Shown here one piece after another: positions 8,173 to 16,931 of a DNA stretch of 37,620 nucleotides; position 1 is the stretch's first letter, and each line of letters starts with the position of its first letter. Made by a program: the position numbers and the translations under genes. A model generated the notes under the pieces. It worked only from the letters and a program-made list of their open reading frames with translations, had not been told where the DNA came from and did no database searches. The stretch spans positions 1 through 37,620 of the forward strand of contig JAFIFB010000054.1 of assembly GCA_020832285.1 (NCBI GenBank), read 5' to 3'. Source of the DNA: Balneolaceae bacterium. GTDB taxonomy: Bacteria; Bacteroidota; Rhodothermia; Balneolales; Balneolaceae.

Positions 8173-8967
8173 ATGGAAATGAAATCTTGTAATAAAATTA
8201 TACTCAAAATGGCCCCTGTTATTATAATGGCATCTGTTGTTGCTGCGGGTTGTTCATCCGATAACCGGGAAGCTGCCGATCGCACTGCAACCGTTTCTGA
8301 GGAGGCTGAAGTGCCGGTGAATACACTGACCCGGGAAGAAATCGATGAAGGCTGGGTGCTGCTATTTGACGGAGAATCTACTGAAGGCTGGCGCGGCTAT
8401 AACAGCGAAGCATTTCCCGAAGATGGCTGGGTTATAGAAGATGATGGGAGTCTTAAGGTAATTGGAGGAGTACGGGGAGGTGATATTATTTTTGATGAGA
8501 AATTCCGTGATTTCCGTCTGTCGCTGGAATGGAAAGTTTCTGAGGGTGGAAATTCTGGAATTTTCTACCTGGCACAGGAAATTGAAGATACTCCAATTTG
8601 GCAGTCGGCCCCCGAGATGCAAATTCTCGACAATGAAGGCCATCCGGATGCTGCGCGCGGAATGGAAGGAAACAGGAAGGCCGGTGCCCTTTATGATTTA
8701 TTGCCTGCCGTGCCTCAAAATGCCAGGCCAGTGGGAGAGTGGAATCGTGCAGAAGTGCTTGTATATCGCGGCACAGTAGTCCACTTCCAGAATGGTGAGC
8801 AGGTTGTGGAGTTCCAGCTTGGTTCACCCGCCTGGGAAGAAATGGTGGCTAACAGCAAATTCGCAGATCTCGAATACTTCGGCAAATATGAACCAGGATT
8901 CATCGGCCTTCAGGATCATGGAGACGATATATGGTTCAGAAATATCAAAATTCGGAAAATTAACTGA
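8173..8967 (+). CDS. DUF1080 (3-keto-disaccharide hydrolase-like) lipoprotein
   Basis: The 264-residue protein begins with a lipoprotein signal whose lipobox VAAGC places the lipidated cysteine at C27. A low-complexity acidic linker follows to about residue 55. Then comes a DUF1080 / 3-keto-disaccharide hydrolase domain (concanavalin-like jelly roll) to the C-terminus: GWVLLFDGESTEGW, FRDFRLSLEWKVSEGGNSGIFYL, APEMQILDNEGH, EWNRAEVLVYRGTVVHFQNGE, GFIGLQDHGDDIWFRNIKI. Proteins of this family act on 3-keto-glycosides or bind sugars and are abundant in Bacteroidota and Planctomycetota. Inferred location is the outer membrane or periplasm. It is monocistronic; the nearest terminator is about 280 bp downstream. 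ATG 8173 has no Shine-Dalgarno. Confidence 0.88.
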   Translation: MEMKSCNKIILKMAPVIIMASVVAAGCSSDNREAADRTATVSEEAEVPVNTLTREEIDEGWVLLFDGESTEGWRGYNSEAFPEDGWVIEDDGSLKVIGGVRGGDIIFDEKFRDFRLSLEWKVSEGGNSGIFYLAQEIEDTPIWQSAPEMQILDNEGHPDAARGMEGNRKAGALYDLLPAVPQNARPVGEWNRAEVLVYRGTVVHFQNGEQVVEFQLGSPAWEEMVANSKFADLEYFGKYEPGFIGLQDHGDDIWFRNIKIRKIN

Positions 8968-9248
8968 GTAATATTTTTCTGCCGGAATCATCAAAAAGGT
9001 TTACCGGATTGCCAGTTAATCCGAGTTGTTGTTGAAGAACATTACAGTCTGGAACAGGAAAGTGTTCTGGGATTTGGGTTTTTACGTAAAAACGTTCTAC
9101 GTATTTATGCCTAAAATTTAATTTAAGCATGGGTAAAAAAGCCGAAATTGTGCCATCAGAGCACTTCTTGTGAATTAGTATTGTGGATTTTCGTTCATTT
9201 TTACTAATATGCATTGCGCTCAAGTAGCGTCTCTCTTGATGAATAGTC
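8968..9248 (+). other. Non-coding stretch upstream of an orphan terminator; possible small RNA
   Basis: About 280 bp lie between the DUF1080 stop codon and a strong plus-strand terminator. No credible protein-coding frame is present. It could simply be a long 3' untranslated region or could contain a separately transcribed small RNA ending at 9288. I could not match it to tmRNA, RNase P, SRP or 6S RNA. Confidence 0.25.
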
Positions 9249-9288
9249 AGGGTATCACGCCGGATACGTGTGATACCCTCTTTTTTTT
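9249..9288 (+). terminator. Rho-independent terminator
   Basis: AGGGTATCAC (9249-9258) pairs perfectly with GTGATACCCT (9270-9279) across an 11-nt loop. It is followed at once by CTTTTTTTT to 9288. The uridine run lies only on the plus-strand side, so it ends transcripts coming from the left. Confidence 0.85.
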
Positions 9289-9343
9289 GAAACACGCTCT
9301 TCTTTTATTCGTATTCTTATTTTCGGTCTATTCCTCATTGCTC

Positions 9344-9351
9344 TATATTTG
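9344..9351 (+). promoter_or_regulatory. Candidate Bacteroidota-type -7 promoter element
   Basis: TATATTTG fits the TAnnTTTG -7 consensus described for the primary sigma factor of Bacteroidota, 38 bp before the ATG of the STAS gene and downstream of the preceding terminator. The matching -33 TTTG is only approximate (TTTTCGG at about 9320), so the assignment is tentative. Confidence 0.35.
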
Positions 9352-9389
9352 ATACATGTACTCATTTAACCCAAGCTACCTCTTAATAC

Positions 9390-9746
9390 ATGAAGAATTT
9401 TAAAATTGACCATCGCATCACAAACGGTTTTGAGGTTTTAGATTTATATGGTGAACTGGACGCTCATACGGCCTCACAGCTTGAAGATGCTTTAAAAGAA
9501 CTGATCAACAATAAAAAATCAACAATCATTGTAAACTTCCGGGAGCTGGACTACATAGCCAGTGCCGGGCTCGGTGTATTTATGGCCTATATTGAAGATG
9601 TTCGAAGTATTGGCGGCGATATCAAACTTACCAACATGAATGACAAAGTGTACAATGTGTTCGATTTACTGGGCTTTCCAACCCTCTATGATATTTTTCG
9701 AGATGAGGAAGAGGCCGTCGAGAAATTTTTAAATGAAATAAAATAA
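9390..9746 (+). CDS. STAS-domain anti-sigma factor antagonist (SpoIIAA/RsbV-like)
   Basis: The 118-residue protein is a single STAS domain: strands GFEVLDLYGELDAHTA (13-28), helix ASQLEDALKELI, strand STIIVNFRELDYI, then the phosphorylation loop ASAGLG. S58 aligns with the serine two residues before the conserved glycine that is phosphorylated in SpoIIAA and RsbV. Proteins of this family bind and sequester an anti-sigma kinase when unphosphorylated. It is first of three tightly packed genes (5-bp and 6-bp gaps) with a kinase and a phosphatase, the classic partner-switching set. A promoter candidate lies at 9344-9351. The target regulated by the switch is not encoded next to it. Confidence 0.93.
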   Translation: MKNFKIDHRITNGFEVLDLYGELDAHTASQLEDALKELINNKKSTIIVNFRELDYIASAGLGVFMAYIEDVRSIGGDIKLTNMNDKVYNVFDLLGFPTLYDIFRDEEEAVEKFLNEIK

Positions 9747-9751
9747 TCCCG

Positions 9752-10174
9752 TTGAATAAAGCGGTAACATATCGAAAGAAAATCAATGCTTCTACTCAAA
9801 ATCTCTCTGATGTGAGGGAGTTCGTTTCGAGGCATGCCGAAAAACACGGTTTTACATCCCGGCAAGTTGCCGATGTGCAGCTCGCTGTAGATGAAGCCTG
9901 TACCAATATCATCAAGCACGCCTATAATTATGATGCCAGCAAAGAACTTTCCATTGAACTCGAGTTTGATGATGAAAAAATGAATGTAACCCTTACCGAT
10001 CAGGGTATGGGTTTTGATGTGGAGAGATATAAAAAGCCCGACCTGAAAAAACAGATTGCCCGGAAGAAGAGGGGCGGCATGGGTGTTTACCTGATACGAA
10101 ACCTGATGGATGAAGTAAACTATTATGCGGAAAGCCGGGAAAATGTGCTTCGTATGATTAAAAATCGTAATTGA
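9752..10174 (+). CDS. Anti-sigma regulatory factor / serine kinase, HATPase (RsbW/SpoIIAB-like)
   Basis: The 140-residue protein is a compact GHKL ATPase domain. The N-box is DEACTNIIKHAY (E48, N52), the G1 box DQGMGFD (83-89) and the G2 box RGGMGVYLI (107-115), with a strand and helix after it, as in RsbW. Such kinases phosphorylate the STAS antagonist and bind a partner, usually an alternative sigma factor or another effector. It starts at TTG 9752, only 5 bp after the STAS stop codon, and ends 6 bp before the phosphatase start; no other start fits the fold. With its neighbours it forms a partner-switching module. No sigma factor gene is present in the window, so the partner is unknown. Confidence 0.92.
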   Translation: MNKAVTYRKKINASTQNLSDVREFVSRHAEKHGFTSRQVADVQLAVDEACTNIIKHAYNYDASKELSIELEFDDEKMNVTLTDQGMGFDVERYKKPDLKKQIARKKRGGMGVYLIRNLMDEVNYYAESRENVLRMIKNRN

Positions 10175-10180
10175 TTTAAC

Positions 10181-11920
10181 GTGAACCGTTCAGACAAACA
10201 AAATGATCAGAGACTGAACTTTGAGCTAAAAACAGTTCTTGAAACCAGCCGAATGCTGGTAGAATCCCGCAACAGTACCTTTATCATGAACAATCTGCTG
10301 CTCATTATTATGGGGCGGCTACTGGTTACAAAAGCAGCAATTTTCATCAGCGATCCCGTTACCGGAAAATATACTCTGAAAAAGCAGAAAGGATTTGGCA
10401 ATACTGGTGGGGGTATCGAAGGGATTGAGATAATTACGAATGAGGAACAAAAAGAAAGGTCCTTTTTTAGCGGAAAAGAGTTGCCTGAAACTTTTCCGGT
10501 TAAACTGGATGATCCTGATAACAGCCACTTATTCAATCTCAGAACCAACAATAATCATCACGGTTTTTTACTTCTTGGTGCTAAAGCCAACCGCCAGCCT
10601 TTTTCCAAAAACGAGCTTGAATTTGTTGAAGGGCTGTGCATTATATCAACTGCGGCACTGGTTAATTCGCAGCTATTCAACGAGCTGAAAAATACCTACC
10701 GAAATCTTGACAGAAGAATTCACGAACTCAACACACTGTTCGATCTCTCCAAGGAATTTAACCTTTTGGTCGACCGTGAAAAAATTTCCAGAATTTTCAA
10801 GTTTGCGCTTTTAGGTCAGTTATTTATCCGCACGTTTATTTTGATTTTCAATAACCAGGATGAGCTCACCGTTCTCGCTTCAAGCGGCCTGGCCAAAGAG
10901 CCATCGGCCAAAAAAGTGAAAGATATTTTTACTACAATCGACAGTGAAGTGTTATTGCCGGATGAAGAGTTTAAAAAAAATCATCCCTGGATTGCACGGA
11001 ACGAAATTGCGGCTCTCTTTTCAATCTCCATTCAGAATGAAAAAGTAGCTGTGATTGGTGTGGGAGAACGGGCTAATAAAGTCCCTTTCAGCGAAGCCGA
11101 TTTTAATTTTCTGAAGTCACTTGCCAACCTGGCAGTCATCTCCATTCAAAAAACCTACTTTCTTGAAGAACGAATCGACAAAGAACGGATGGAAGAGGAA
11201 CTGTCTATCGCAAAATCGATTCAGCAGGGACTATTACCCGATCCGATTCCGGAGGTTCAGGGGGTTGACCTTGCCGCCAAAACCATATCATCCCGTGAAG
11301 TTGGGGGTGATTATTTCGATGTAGCCCGGACACCTGACGGGAATACTATTTTTTCGATTGCCGATGTGACCGGTAAGGGTGTCCCCGCAGCTTTGCTGAT
11401 GGCAAATCTTCAGTCAATGTTACACGTTCTTTTACCGGTTGAGGTTACTCTTTCCGAAGCCACTGAAAGGATCAACAATATTATATTCAAAAATACCCCG
11501 TCTGATAAGTTTATTACGTTTTTTTGGGCTAAGTACCTGGGAACACATAAAATTTTACAGTATGTGAATGCAGGACATAATCCGCCGCTGCTTCTGAGAA
11601 ATAATGAAAACGAATTTGAGGAGTTGTCGGATGGCGGCCTGCTTCTCGGCGCAATGGAGTCGATAATGCCCTATCAGCAATCCGACGTTCAATTGAATCC
11701 CGGCGATTTGCTGGTTTGTTATACCGATGGGGTGAATGAAGCGATGGCTCCCCATGACATGGAAGAGTTTGGGGAAAAACGTTTGATGAAATGTATCATC
11801 AATAACCGGGAAAAATCATCAGCTGATATCCTCGACGCCATTGTAGATGAAGTAAAAAATTTTTCGGGCCATAAACTGGCTGATGATTTAACCCTGCTGA
11901 TTATTAAAGCACTGGATTAA
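10181..11920 (+). CDS. GAF-GAF-SpoIIE-type PP2C serine phosphatase (RsbU/RsbP-like)
   Basis: The 579-residue protein has two GAF-like sensory regions (about residues 15-165 and 180-325) joined by helices. A short signalling helix follows (FLEERIDKERMEEELSIAKSIQQGLLP, 327-353), then a SpoIIE/PP2C phosphatase domain. Metal-binding aspartates are in EVGGDYFD (D377, D380), IADVTGKG (D395), YTDGVNEA (D516) and ADDLTLL (D568-D569). The expected role is to dephosphorylate the STAS protein two genes upstream in response to a signal sensed by the GAF domains. There is no membrane segment, so it should be cytosolic. Start is GTG 10181, 6 bp after the kinase gene. Its stop overlaps the stop of the convergent mltF-like gene by 4 bp, leaving no room for a terminator. 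Confidence 0.92.
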   Translation: MNRSDKQNDQRLNFELKTVLETSRMLVESRNSTFIMNNLLLIIMGRLLVTKAAIFISDPVTGKYTLKKQKGFGNTGGGIEGIEIITNEEQKERSFFSGKELPETFPVKLDDPDNSHLFNLRTNNNHHGFLLLGAKANRQPFSKNELEFVEGLCIISTAALVNSQLFNELKNTYRNLDRRIHELNTLFDLSKEFNLLVDREKISRIFKFALLGQLFIRTFILIFNNQDELTVLASSGLAKEPSAKKVKDIFTTIDSEVLLPDEEFKKNHPWIARNEIAALFSISIQNEKVAVIGVGERANKVPFSEADFNFLKSLANLAVISIQKTYFLEERIDKERMEEELSIAKSIQQGLLPDPIPEVQGVDLAAKTISSREVGGDYFDVARTPDGNTIFSIADVTGKGVPAALLMANLQSMLHVLLPVEVTLSEATERINNIIFKNTPSDKFITFFWAKYLGTHKILQYVNAGHNPPLLLRNNENEFEELSDGGLLLGAMESIMPYQQSDVQLNPGDLLVCYTDGVNEAMAPHDMEEFGEKRLMKCIINNREKSSADILDAIVDEVKNFSGHKLADDLTLLIIKALD

Positions 11921-13422
11921 ATACTGGGGCTCAGTGCATTGGTTAAACCGGCACTCTGCTGGTGTTCGGCCAGTGCAATAACGGTTTGATAGGTTCTGTA
12001 CCGGTTCATGATTTCTTCCACATATTTCACCGGTTCAATACCGCGGGCAAAACCATGCCTTGCATTTTGGTAGTAGCGTCGCTGCATCAGTCTCATAAGC
12101 GATTCTGAGACGTACTCCCATTCATTAGGATTTTTGTTCCGGTCAATTGTCAGCCTCCGGGCATCGGCCATATGGCCAATACCTACATTGTAGGTTGCCA
12201 GGGCAAATGCCCATTGGTTTCCATCATCGAGGTAGGAGTAATGATCCAGATGCTCTCTGATAATGTTTGCACCCACCTGGACATTGGTCACAGGATCGTA
12301 AAGCTCTTCGTACTCAACATCCACGAACTGCGGCATAATCTGCATCAACCCAACTGCACCAGCCCAGCTTTTGCTGTTGGGATTAAAGCTCGACTCCTGG
12401 GCAATCATTGCGGTGAGGAGAAGCCAGTCGAGATCCAGCGAATCGGCTACCTGTTTTACGAGGTCATCGTAAGGTGAAATGATTCCGATTGACTGGTACT
12501 GCCATTCGGGGTTGTAATATTCGGCCATTTGCCTGCTTTGTTCAAAATATTTGCGGCGAAGAACATTCAAAAAGGTAGAACGTCGCGGTCGTTCCCGGTC
12601 TTCGGAAATCCGAAAATGTTTGTAGAGAAACCGGTTCATTCGGGATTCCAGGTCCGGGGCGTTAGTTCTGACAGCCCAGGCAATCGTATCGGCCTTGGCA
12701 ATGGTGGGGCCGTCAAGAAGTCCGTCGATGTATCGATTTGCCGCGTGGAACATGTTGTCATCAGCCACGGTTGCCCGGAAATTTCCATTGGCAACCTGAA
12801 CCAATGCCGCTTCGGTTTCCATGCCGTCTTCTATAAGGTCGATATTCAGATCATATCCCTCATCTATCAGATCTAAAAGACGGAAGTGGTAAGAGCTGTT
12901 TTTTCGAACAGAAATAGGAATTCCGGAACCGGAAAGCTCTTCGATGGTTTCCGGCCTTTTTCGCTGTTGTGAAGAGTAGACCAGCATTTGGTCAACAATA
13001 TTGTATGGACGCGAAAAATTTGCCACACGCCGGCGTTCGGGGGTGATAGTGTAATTTGCAGCGATTACATCGCCAACTCCTTTGTTCAGCAGGTCGAAGG
13101 GGTTTTCATCTGATCCCACAATCACTACTTCTACGGCCAGGTCATTTTCTCTGGCAAATTCACGCAGCAATTCATATTCAAAGCCTACCTCAATTCCCTG
13201 ATTTAAAAAATAGGTGTTGGAACTGTAATAAGTTATCATTCGAAGTACGCCGCTTCTTTTTATCTCTTCGAAATCCCGTTCAATCGGCTCAACTGTTGTG
13301 AGCAGACTATCACGGGACAGGTCTCTGTCGCTGTCATTGCTGCCGCATGAAACGACAAGAAGGGACAGAGAAAGTATAAAAATTGGGACTGCTTTTTTAA
13401 AAAGGGGTGCTATTATTTCCAT
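11917..13422 (-). CDS. mltF: MltF-like membrane-bound lytic murein transglycosylase (lipoprotein)
   Basis: The 501-residue lipoprotein (lipobox LVVSC, C26) has two domains. The first, about residues 50-275, is a periplasmic solute-binding family 3 fold (GVLRMITYYSSNTYF, GFEYELLREFARENDL, GVGDVIAANYTITPERR). The second, about 320-470, is a goose-type/SLT transglycosylase with the catalytic glutamate E343 in AMIAQESSFNPNSKSWAGAVGLMQIMP and the later ATYNVGIGHMADARRL motif. This pairing is diagnostic of MltF, which cleaves peptidoglycan glycan strands to 1,6-anhydroMurNAc ends; the first domain regulates activity. It is monocistronic and convergent with the phosphatase gene (4-bp overlap). The C-terminal 30 residues extend past the fold with no recognised motif. 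Confidence 0.92.
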   Translation of the reverse strand: MEIIAPLFKKAVPIFILSLSLLVVSCGSNDSDRDLSRDSLLTTVEPIERDFEEIKRSGVLRMITYYSSNTYFLNQGIEVGFEYELLREFARENDLAVEVVIVGSDENPFDLLNKGVGDVIAANYTITPERRRVANFSRPYNIVDQMLVYSSQQRKRPETIEELSGSGIPISVRKNSSYHFRLLDLIDEGYDLNIDLIEDGMETEAALVQVANGNFRATVADDNMFHAANRYIDGLLDGPTIAKADTIAWAVRTNAPDLESRMNRFLYKHFRISEDRERPRRSTFLNVLRRKYFEQSRQMAEYYNPEWQYQSIGIISPYDDLVKQVADSLDLDWLLLTAMIAQESSFNPNSKSWAGAVGLMQIMPQFVDVEYEELYDPVTNVQVGANIIREHLDHYSYLDDGNQWAFALATYNVGIGHMADARRLTIDRNKNPNEWEYVSESLMRLMQRRYYQNARHGFARGIEPVKYVEEIMNRYRTYQTVIALAEHQQSAGLTNALSPSI

Positions 13423-13573
13423 ATAATACAGGTTGGTTCCTGTTTAGAGAAGAAGGTGGTATAAAGAAAACAATCAATCTATTCGGATAACGTTACCTTC
13501 TGAGGTTATGTCAATTCTCTGAAATTCGGTTACACATAATTAATCATTTTACGAACGGAAAAGGGTTAGTCTC

Positions 13574-16018
13574 TTGAAATCCTCTTTACTACCAATTGCC
13601 AAGTTTGTTTGTTTTACTGTAATACTTTTCTATTCAGTTACTGTTAACGCACAAATTACCGGTTTTATTACAGACGAGCAAGATAATCGGCCGGTACTGG
13701 GTGCAACTGTCGCTGTATACGAAATTGAGAAAGGCACTCAGTCAGATCGAAAGGGCTTTTTTGAGTTGGAGGTGGATGAGTTCCCGGTTAAGCTCACTAT
13801 ATCATATATCGGGTATAAAACCATCGAAATAACCATCGAAAAGCCCGAAACCAACCTGCAGATTGAGCTGGAACGCACCACTCTTGAGAGTGAACAGATC
13901 ACTGTTGCGGCAGATCGTATTCAGATTAGTGATCAGGAGTCAAGACCAATTGCCGTAAACAGGATTAAACCATCGGACATGGCTATGACCATTCGCGCGT
14001 CTGCACCCGAAATGCTGCGTGCCGAGCCCGGTGTATATGTTCAGCAGACTACGATTGGCCAGGGAAGTGTCTATGTCAGGGGGCGATCGGGGCGGGATGT
14101 GCTTTACCTTTTCAACAATTTCAGGCTGAATCCCGGATTTACCCGATCCGGCCAAAACCAGTACTTCGCAGTTATTGATCCTTTCGCAGTCGATGAAATC
14201 CAGGTGTACCGGGGACCGGTATCCGTTTTTTATGGAAGTGATGCTCTTTCCGGAGGTATTCATGTAAAACCTGATATTCCTTCCTACAGCGACACTACCT
14301 CAACCGGTGCAGATCTTCTTCTGCAGACAAATTTTCGCGGAACCGGTGAACGAACTGCATCCGGGAAAATCACACATCAGCAGGAGCGGTTTGCTCTTTC
14401 GCTGAATGGTACCTGGCGCGATTTTCAGTATTACCGGATGCCTGGCTCTTCTGTTGATGCCCGCTGGTTTCCATACGGAAGCAAACTGAACCTCGCTGAA
14501 ATGAATTTTGGCGCTATTAACGCTTCGGGGCGTGTCCGGGTGAATGATAACAGCCAGTTTACGGTGGCCAGTTATTTCAGCCGCATTCCAGATTCACCCC
14601 GGCTCGACCGGATGATGATGGGCTACGATGTGGAAATGGAACCAACACCCACCTCACCGCGAAGCGGCTACTATTCAAACACAGCTCCGCTTGCATTTTC
14701 TGCACACAGTATCACATTTATGAGCGGGGGCAAAAATTCAGTTATTTCCAGTATGAGGCTGAGGGCTGGTTTCCACAGACTTCAGGACGACCGCGTGGAG
14801 AGAGATTTTGGCGATAAGCCATATTTTTCTCATAATTCATCCGAGCGTGATGCTACTTTCAGCCTGGCCGATGAACGACTTACAGACAGGAACCGGAGTG
14901 ATCAGTGGCTTTTTTCGGCTGATTTTATTTCACCAGTATCAGAAAGCATTACACTGAGCTGGGGCGGTGATTTTACATACGAAGAGATACAAAGTATCAC
15001 ACAAATCGATGGCGTTACGTACGGGCTGCCACGCTACCCTGATGGCTCTGAAATCATTTCAGGCGGGCTTTTTATTCATGCAGATTACCATGTATCTTCA
15101 CGATTTTTGATGGAGTCGGGCGTTCGTTATTCTGTTACCTATAACCGCATCCCATTTGAGGGTACGGAAACCAACAGGGGTTTTGATCCGTATAGCGAAT
15201 TATTTACTCAGCTGACCGGTTCTGCCGGCGCGCGTTATTCACTTACCCGGCACTTTGATCTTACTGGAAATATATCAACTGGATTCCGGGCACCCAACGT
15301 TGCCGACCTTTCCGAAATCGGAATCAGGCGTTCCGATCAGTTCCAGTCCCCCAATATTGATCTTGTTCCGGAAAAATCTCTGAGTGTGGATATGGGACTG
15401 CATTTGAGGTCTGGTGTAATTTCGTTCGAAAGTCATCTTTTCTGGCTGTACTATTTCGACAAAATTGAGCGTGTTCTCACCGGAAATATCGTCACCAGGT
15501 ACGGCGGAATTATTCGTGAAGGAGAATCCGTTCAATCAGCCGATGAATTTGTGGAGGTGATATCAGCCAATGCCGGGTCCATAAACCTGGTCGGAGTGGA
15601 ATTTGGCTCAAAACTCGCAATCCGGGAGAATATAAATGCAGGAGCTACATTTACATATAATTGGGGTGATGTTACCAATCCTGATGGAAGCAGAGAGCCG
15701 GTAGACCGGATACCTCCGGCTAACGGACTGGCATACCTGAGTTTTGAAACGATCCCGAAACTGACACTCAGGCCCCAAGTACGCTATAACTTGTCGCATC
15801 GCAGGCTATCCCCGATGGAGTATGGAGACAACCGAATTTCGAAGTACGGCACCGACGGGTTTGTGAATATTCAGTTTATCTCGGTTTATGAGGGTATAAG
15901 CGCATTAAAGTTTAAGGTCTTTGCAGATAACCTTCTCGATACATCCTACCGTGAACATGCAAGCTCGCTCGACGGACTTAGCAGAAATATTACGGTTTCA
16001 GTTACTTACTCTTTCTGA
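13574..16018 (+). CDS. TonB-dependent outer-membrane receptor with N-terminal carboxypeptidase-regulatory-like domain
   Basis: The 814-residue protein has a signal peptide (cleavage near VNA-QIT, residue 26). A CarboxypepD_reg-like beta-sandwich covers about 28-112 (ITGFITDEQDNRPVLGATV, IGYKTIEITIEK). A TonB plug follows at about 125-240 (VYVRGRSGRDVLYLFNN, VDEIQVYRGPVSVFYGSDALSGGI), then a large beta-barrel ending VSVTYSF. Late barrel motifs such as STGFRAPNVADLSE (about 573) are characteristic of the family. It should import a metal chelate, vitamin or oligosaccharide across the outer membrane using TonB energy. No SusD partner or substrate enzymes adjoin it, so the substrate is unknown. 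Start TTG 13574 has no Shine-Dalgarno. Its 3' end overlaps the convergent EamA gene by 17 bp. Confidence 0.93.
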   Translation: MKSSLLPIAKFVCFTVILFYSVTVNAQITGFITDEQDNRPVLGATVAVYEIEKGTQSDRKGFFELEVDEFPVKLTISYIGYKTIEITIEKPETNLQIELERTTLESEQITVAADRIQISDQESRPIAVNRIKPSDMAMTIRASAPEMLRAEPGVYVQQTTIGQGSVYVRGRSGRDVLYLFNNFRLNPGFTRSGQNQYFAVIDPFAVDEIQVYRGPVSVFYGSDALSGGIHVKPDIPSYSDTTSTGADLLLQTNFRGTGERTASGKITHQQERFALSLNGTWRDFQYYRMPGSSVDARWFPYGSKLNLAEMNFGAINASGRVRVNDNSQFTVASYFSRIPDSPRLDRMMMGYDVEMEPTPTSPRSGYYSNTAPLAFSAHSITFMSGGKNSVISSMRLRAGFHRLQDDRVERDFGDKPYFSHNSSERDATFSLADERLTDRNRSDQWLFSADFISPVSESITLSWGGDFTYEEIQSITQIDGVTYGLPRYPDGSEIISGGLFIHADYHVSSRFLMESGVRYSVTYNRIPFEGTETNRGFDPYSELFTQLTGSAGARYSLTRHFDLTGNISTGFRAPNVADLSEIGIRRSDQFQSPNIDLVPEKSLSVDMGLHLRSGVISFESHLFWLYYFDKIERVLTGNIVTRYGGIIREGESVQSADEFVEVISANAGSINLVGVEFGSKLAIRENINAGATFTYNWGDVTNPDGSREPVDRIPPANGLAYLSFETIPKLTLRPQVRYNLSHRRLSPMEYGDNRISKYGTDGFVNIQFISVYEGISALKFKVFADNLLDTSYREHASSLDGLSRNITVSVTYSF

Positions 16019-16931
16019 CAGGTTTTCGGGTAAGGCGGCGGGTCCAGCTGAAGGAAACACCAGTCATGATGATCAGCATGGCAATTATCGATAAATTGGA
16101 CGGAATTTCGCCGAAAATAAAATAGGCGGCAACGGCTGCAAAAACCGCCTCCGATAAGATAAGTGTAGAGAGGAGCGTAGGTGATACGTATTTAACTGCA
16201 TAATTCATGGAGCCGTGGCCGATGATCGTGGGGCCGATGGCCAGGGCAATACCCACGATAATAGCCGAACCGCTCACATACGGAAATCCGCCGGAAATAA
16301 TCAGTGTAAAAATTCCACAGGTAATAGCCGCATAAAGATAAACATAAAAAACGTAATCGATCCATTCGGTGTGCTGCCGGATAGATCGGCCCAGCATGAA
16401 GTAGAGTACAAAAATTACTGCTGCAGAGAATGCCATAATGTTACCCATCAGCGCATTGGGGAACTGGCCTGCGTGGGTGTCATCAGCTATCCCAAGGAGC
16501 ACCGATCCCCCAAAAGCGATAAACACCCCAATCCAGACCAAAGGACGAAAATTCTTTTTAAAAATCAGGCTTTCTGCCACAATCAGCATCACGGGGTGGA
16601 TGGTGACAAGTACCGAAGCGGAAGCCACAGAAGTGTGGTGCAGTGACCAAATCCAGAGTGTGAAATGCATACCCAGTGATACACCCGCAGCAATGAGAAG
16701 TATTGGCCTGGCACCGTTTTCTTTCAATTCTTGCAGAGATGCTTTTTTGGGTAGCCAGAACGGAATGAGAAATAGCACAGCAAAACCGGTACGCATGGCA
16801 GCAAGGGTAAGCGGTTCCACATCGGTAGCTAACCGCACCAGGATAGGTGCAAAACCGAATGTCAGCAGCCCCACTGCGAGCAGGAGGATGACTTTCAGGA
16901 GGGGTATGTCCTGGTTAGAGGGATTAGTCAT
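16002..16931 (-). CDS. EamA/DMT-superfamily transporter
   Basis: The 309-residue protein has about ten hydrophobic helices in two repeated EamA units. The first includes VGLLTFGFAPILVRLATDVEPLTLAAMRTG and SVASASVLVTIHPVMLIVAES. The second includes VKYVSPTLLSTLILSEAVFAAVAAYFIFGE, a hallmark of the C-terminal EamA repeat. It ends in a basic tail (RRLTRKPVRKSK). Such proteins usually export or exchange small metabolites at the inner membrane; the substrate is not predictable. ATG 16931 directly abuts the stop of the upstream DUF4293 gene, so translation is probably coupled. The 3' end overlaps the convergent TonB-dependent receptor gene by 17 bp. Confidence 0.9.
   Translation of the reverse strand: MTNPSNQDIPLLKVILLLAVGLLTFGFAPILVRLATDVEPLTLAAMRTGFAVLFLIPFWLPKKASLQELKENGARPILLIAAGVSLGMHFTLWIWSLHHTSVASASVLVTIHPVMLIVAESLIFKKNFRPLVWIGVFIAFGGSVLLGIADDTHAGQFPNALMGNIMAFSAAVIFVLYFMLGRSIRQHTEWIDYVFYVYLYAAITCGIFTLIISGGFPYVSGSAIIVGIALAIGPTIIGHGSMNYAVKYVSPTLLSTLILSEAVFAAVAAYFIFGEIPSNLSIIAMLIIMTGVSFSWTRRLTRKPVRKSK

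Noticed and set aside
8960-9295. 111-residue minus-strand frame across the orphan terminator
   Set aside because: It reads through the terminator stem and the 3' end of the DUF1080 gene, has no domain signature and a composition unlike the neighbours.
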